Positions 5,171 through 5,484 of a stretch of DNA of 5,484 nucleotides are shown piece by piece; the stretch's first letter is position 1, and each line of letters opens with the position of its first letter. A program made the position numbers and the translations under genes. The stretch is from an uncultured Ruminococcus sp. (GTDB lineage Bacteria; Bacillota; Clostridia; Oscillospirales; Acutalibacteraceae): the NCBI GenBank assembly GCA_902766305.1, contig CACXDE010000410.1:1-5484 (forward strand). The letters run 5' to 3'. Below the pieces are notes generated by a model. That model ran no database searches, had not been told where the DNA came from, and saw nothing but the letters and a program-made list of their open reading frames with translations.

Positions 5171-5484
5171 ATCCAAGCATTTCGGGGAATGCAGCCATCA
5201 TTTTTGCTGCAATAACCTTGCTGCCTATGGCTGTGGGGTGAATATTATCTCCTGACATAAGTCCTTCATACCAGCTGCCGTTTTCATCAACACCCAGGGC
5301 ATCTTCAATATCAATATATTCCAGTCCGCTGTTTCTGATAATATCGTTTTTGTAACGATGATTTTGTGTCGGTGTCGTGGGAATGGTACATACCACAAGC
5401 CTGATCCTGTATTCATCACATAAGCTGCATAATATATCGAAAGTGTTTTTCCAGTTGGTGTTTACTGAATTATTAGTATCGGAA
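5169..5484 (-). CDS. SGNH/GDSL-type hydrolase, C-terminal part, 5' truncated by window edge
   Basis: Read on the minus strand, the frame is open from the right edge to the TAA at 5171-5169, giving about 104 residues of the C-terminal end; the start lies beyond 5484. The key motif is SGDNIHPTAIGSKVIA, the block V signature of SGNH hydrolases, with catalytic Asp (codon 5249-5247) and His (codon 5240-5238). Upstream come DEYRIRLVVCTIPTTP, matching the strand and loop that usually precede block V, and SDTNNS at the edge, probably just after the block III Gly-x-Asn-Asp. The blocks with the nucleophilic Ser and the oxyanion Gly/Asn are outside the window. The family includes esterases, lipases, carbohydrate acetyl-esterases and lysophospholipases; the substrate cannot be told from this part. 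The GTG at 5396 is internal and not a start. The gene converges on the amylase gene and is transcribed separately. Confidence 0.82.
   Translation of the reverse strand, partial: SDTNNSVNTNWKNTFDILCSLCDEYRIRLVVCTIPTTPTQNHRYKNDIIRNSGLEYIDIEDALGVDENGSWYEGLMSGDNIHPTAIGSKVIAAKMMAAFPEMLG

Noticed and set aside
4949..5176. Open minus-strand frame of 75 codons past the end of the SGNH gene
   Set aside because: It lies over the hairpin modules, has no convincing ribosome site and gives a featureless product.
4905..5255. Open plus-strand frame of 116 codons in the convergent spacer
   Set aside because: It spans the two hairpins and a terminator-like structure and runs antisense through the conserved block V of the SGNH hydrolase. 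No ribosome site precedes its ATG and the product resembles no known protein.
5225..5419. Second minus-strand frame overlapping the SGNH hydrolase
   Set aside because: It is a shifted reading of the same DNA; the recognisable catalytic motif lies in the other frame.

Overview
The window looks like a piece of chromosome from a low-to-mid GC, Gram-positive gut Clostridia-type bacterium, most likely Ruminococcus or a close relative. The basis is the protein architecture: signal peptide, AmyE-type amylase, starch-binding module, Ser/Thr linker, and a C-terminal helix with a basic tail. Strong GGAGG-type ribosome sites and AT-rich promoters with extended -10 elements agree. The genus is inferred from style and remembered similarity; no search was run.

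Layout. (1) 1-498, plus strand: the C-terminal four fifths of a ThrH-type HAD phosphatase, followed by a clean intrinsic terminator. (2) 499-770: an AT-rich regulatory interval with two sets of short tandem repeats, a good sigma-A-type promoter and a 5' UTR hairpin. (3) 771-2192, plus: an exported, membrane-anchored protein of unknown function. (4) 2193-2485: a long near-perfect hairpin without a U-tract, a perfect hyphenated palindrome (operator candidate), a second extended -10 promoter and a leader hairpin. (5) 2486-4807, plus: a secreted, surface-tethered GH13 alpha-amylase with all four family motifs, a CBM26-like starch-binding module, octapeptide repeats, a Thr-rich linker and a degenerate sorting-signal-like tail, ending in a strong terminator. 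(6) 4881-5168: a gene-free convergent spacer with two GC-rich hairpins sharing a flanking heptamer, and a terminator-like hairpin. (7) 5169-5484, minus: the C-terminal part of an SGNH/GDSL-type hydrolase that runs off the right edge.

How the genes work together. Each plus-strand gene after thrH has its own promoter, so I read them as separate transcription units rather than one operon. The amylase would cut starch at the cell surface, held there by its C-terminal anchor and kept on the polymer by its starch-binding module. The 473-aa protein is also surface-exposed and membrane-anchored; a partnership with the amylase is possible but rests only on adjacency. ThrH and the SGNH hydrolase have no evident link to starch use.

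No CRISPR array, tRNA, rRNA, transposase or phage gene is visible. The least explained parts are the 473-aa surface protein and the hairpin modules in the spacers, which look like members of an interspersed palindromic repeat family.
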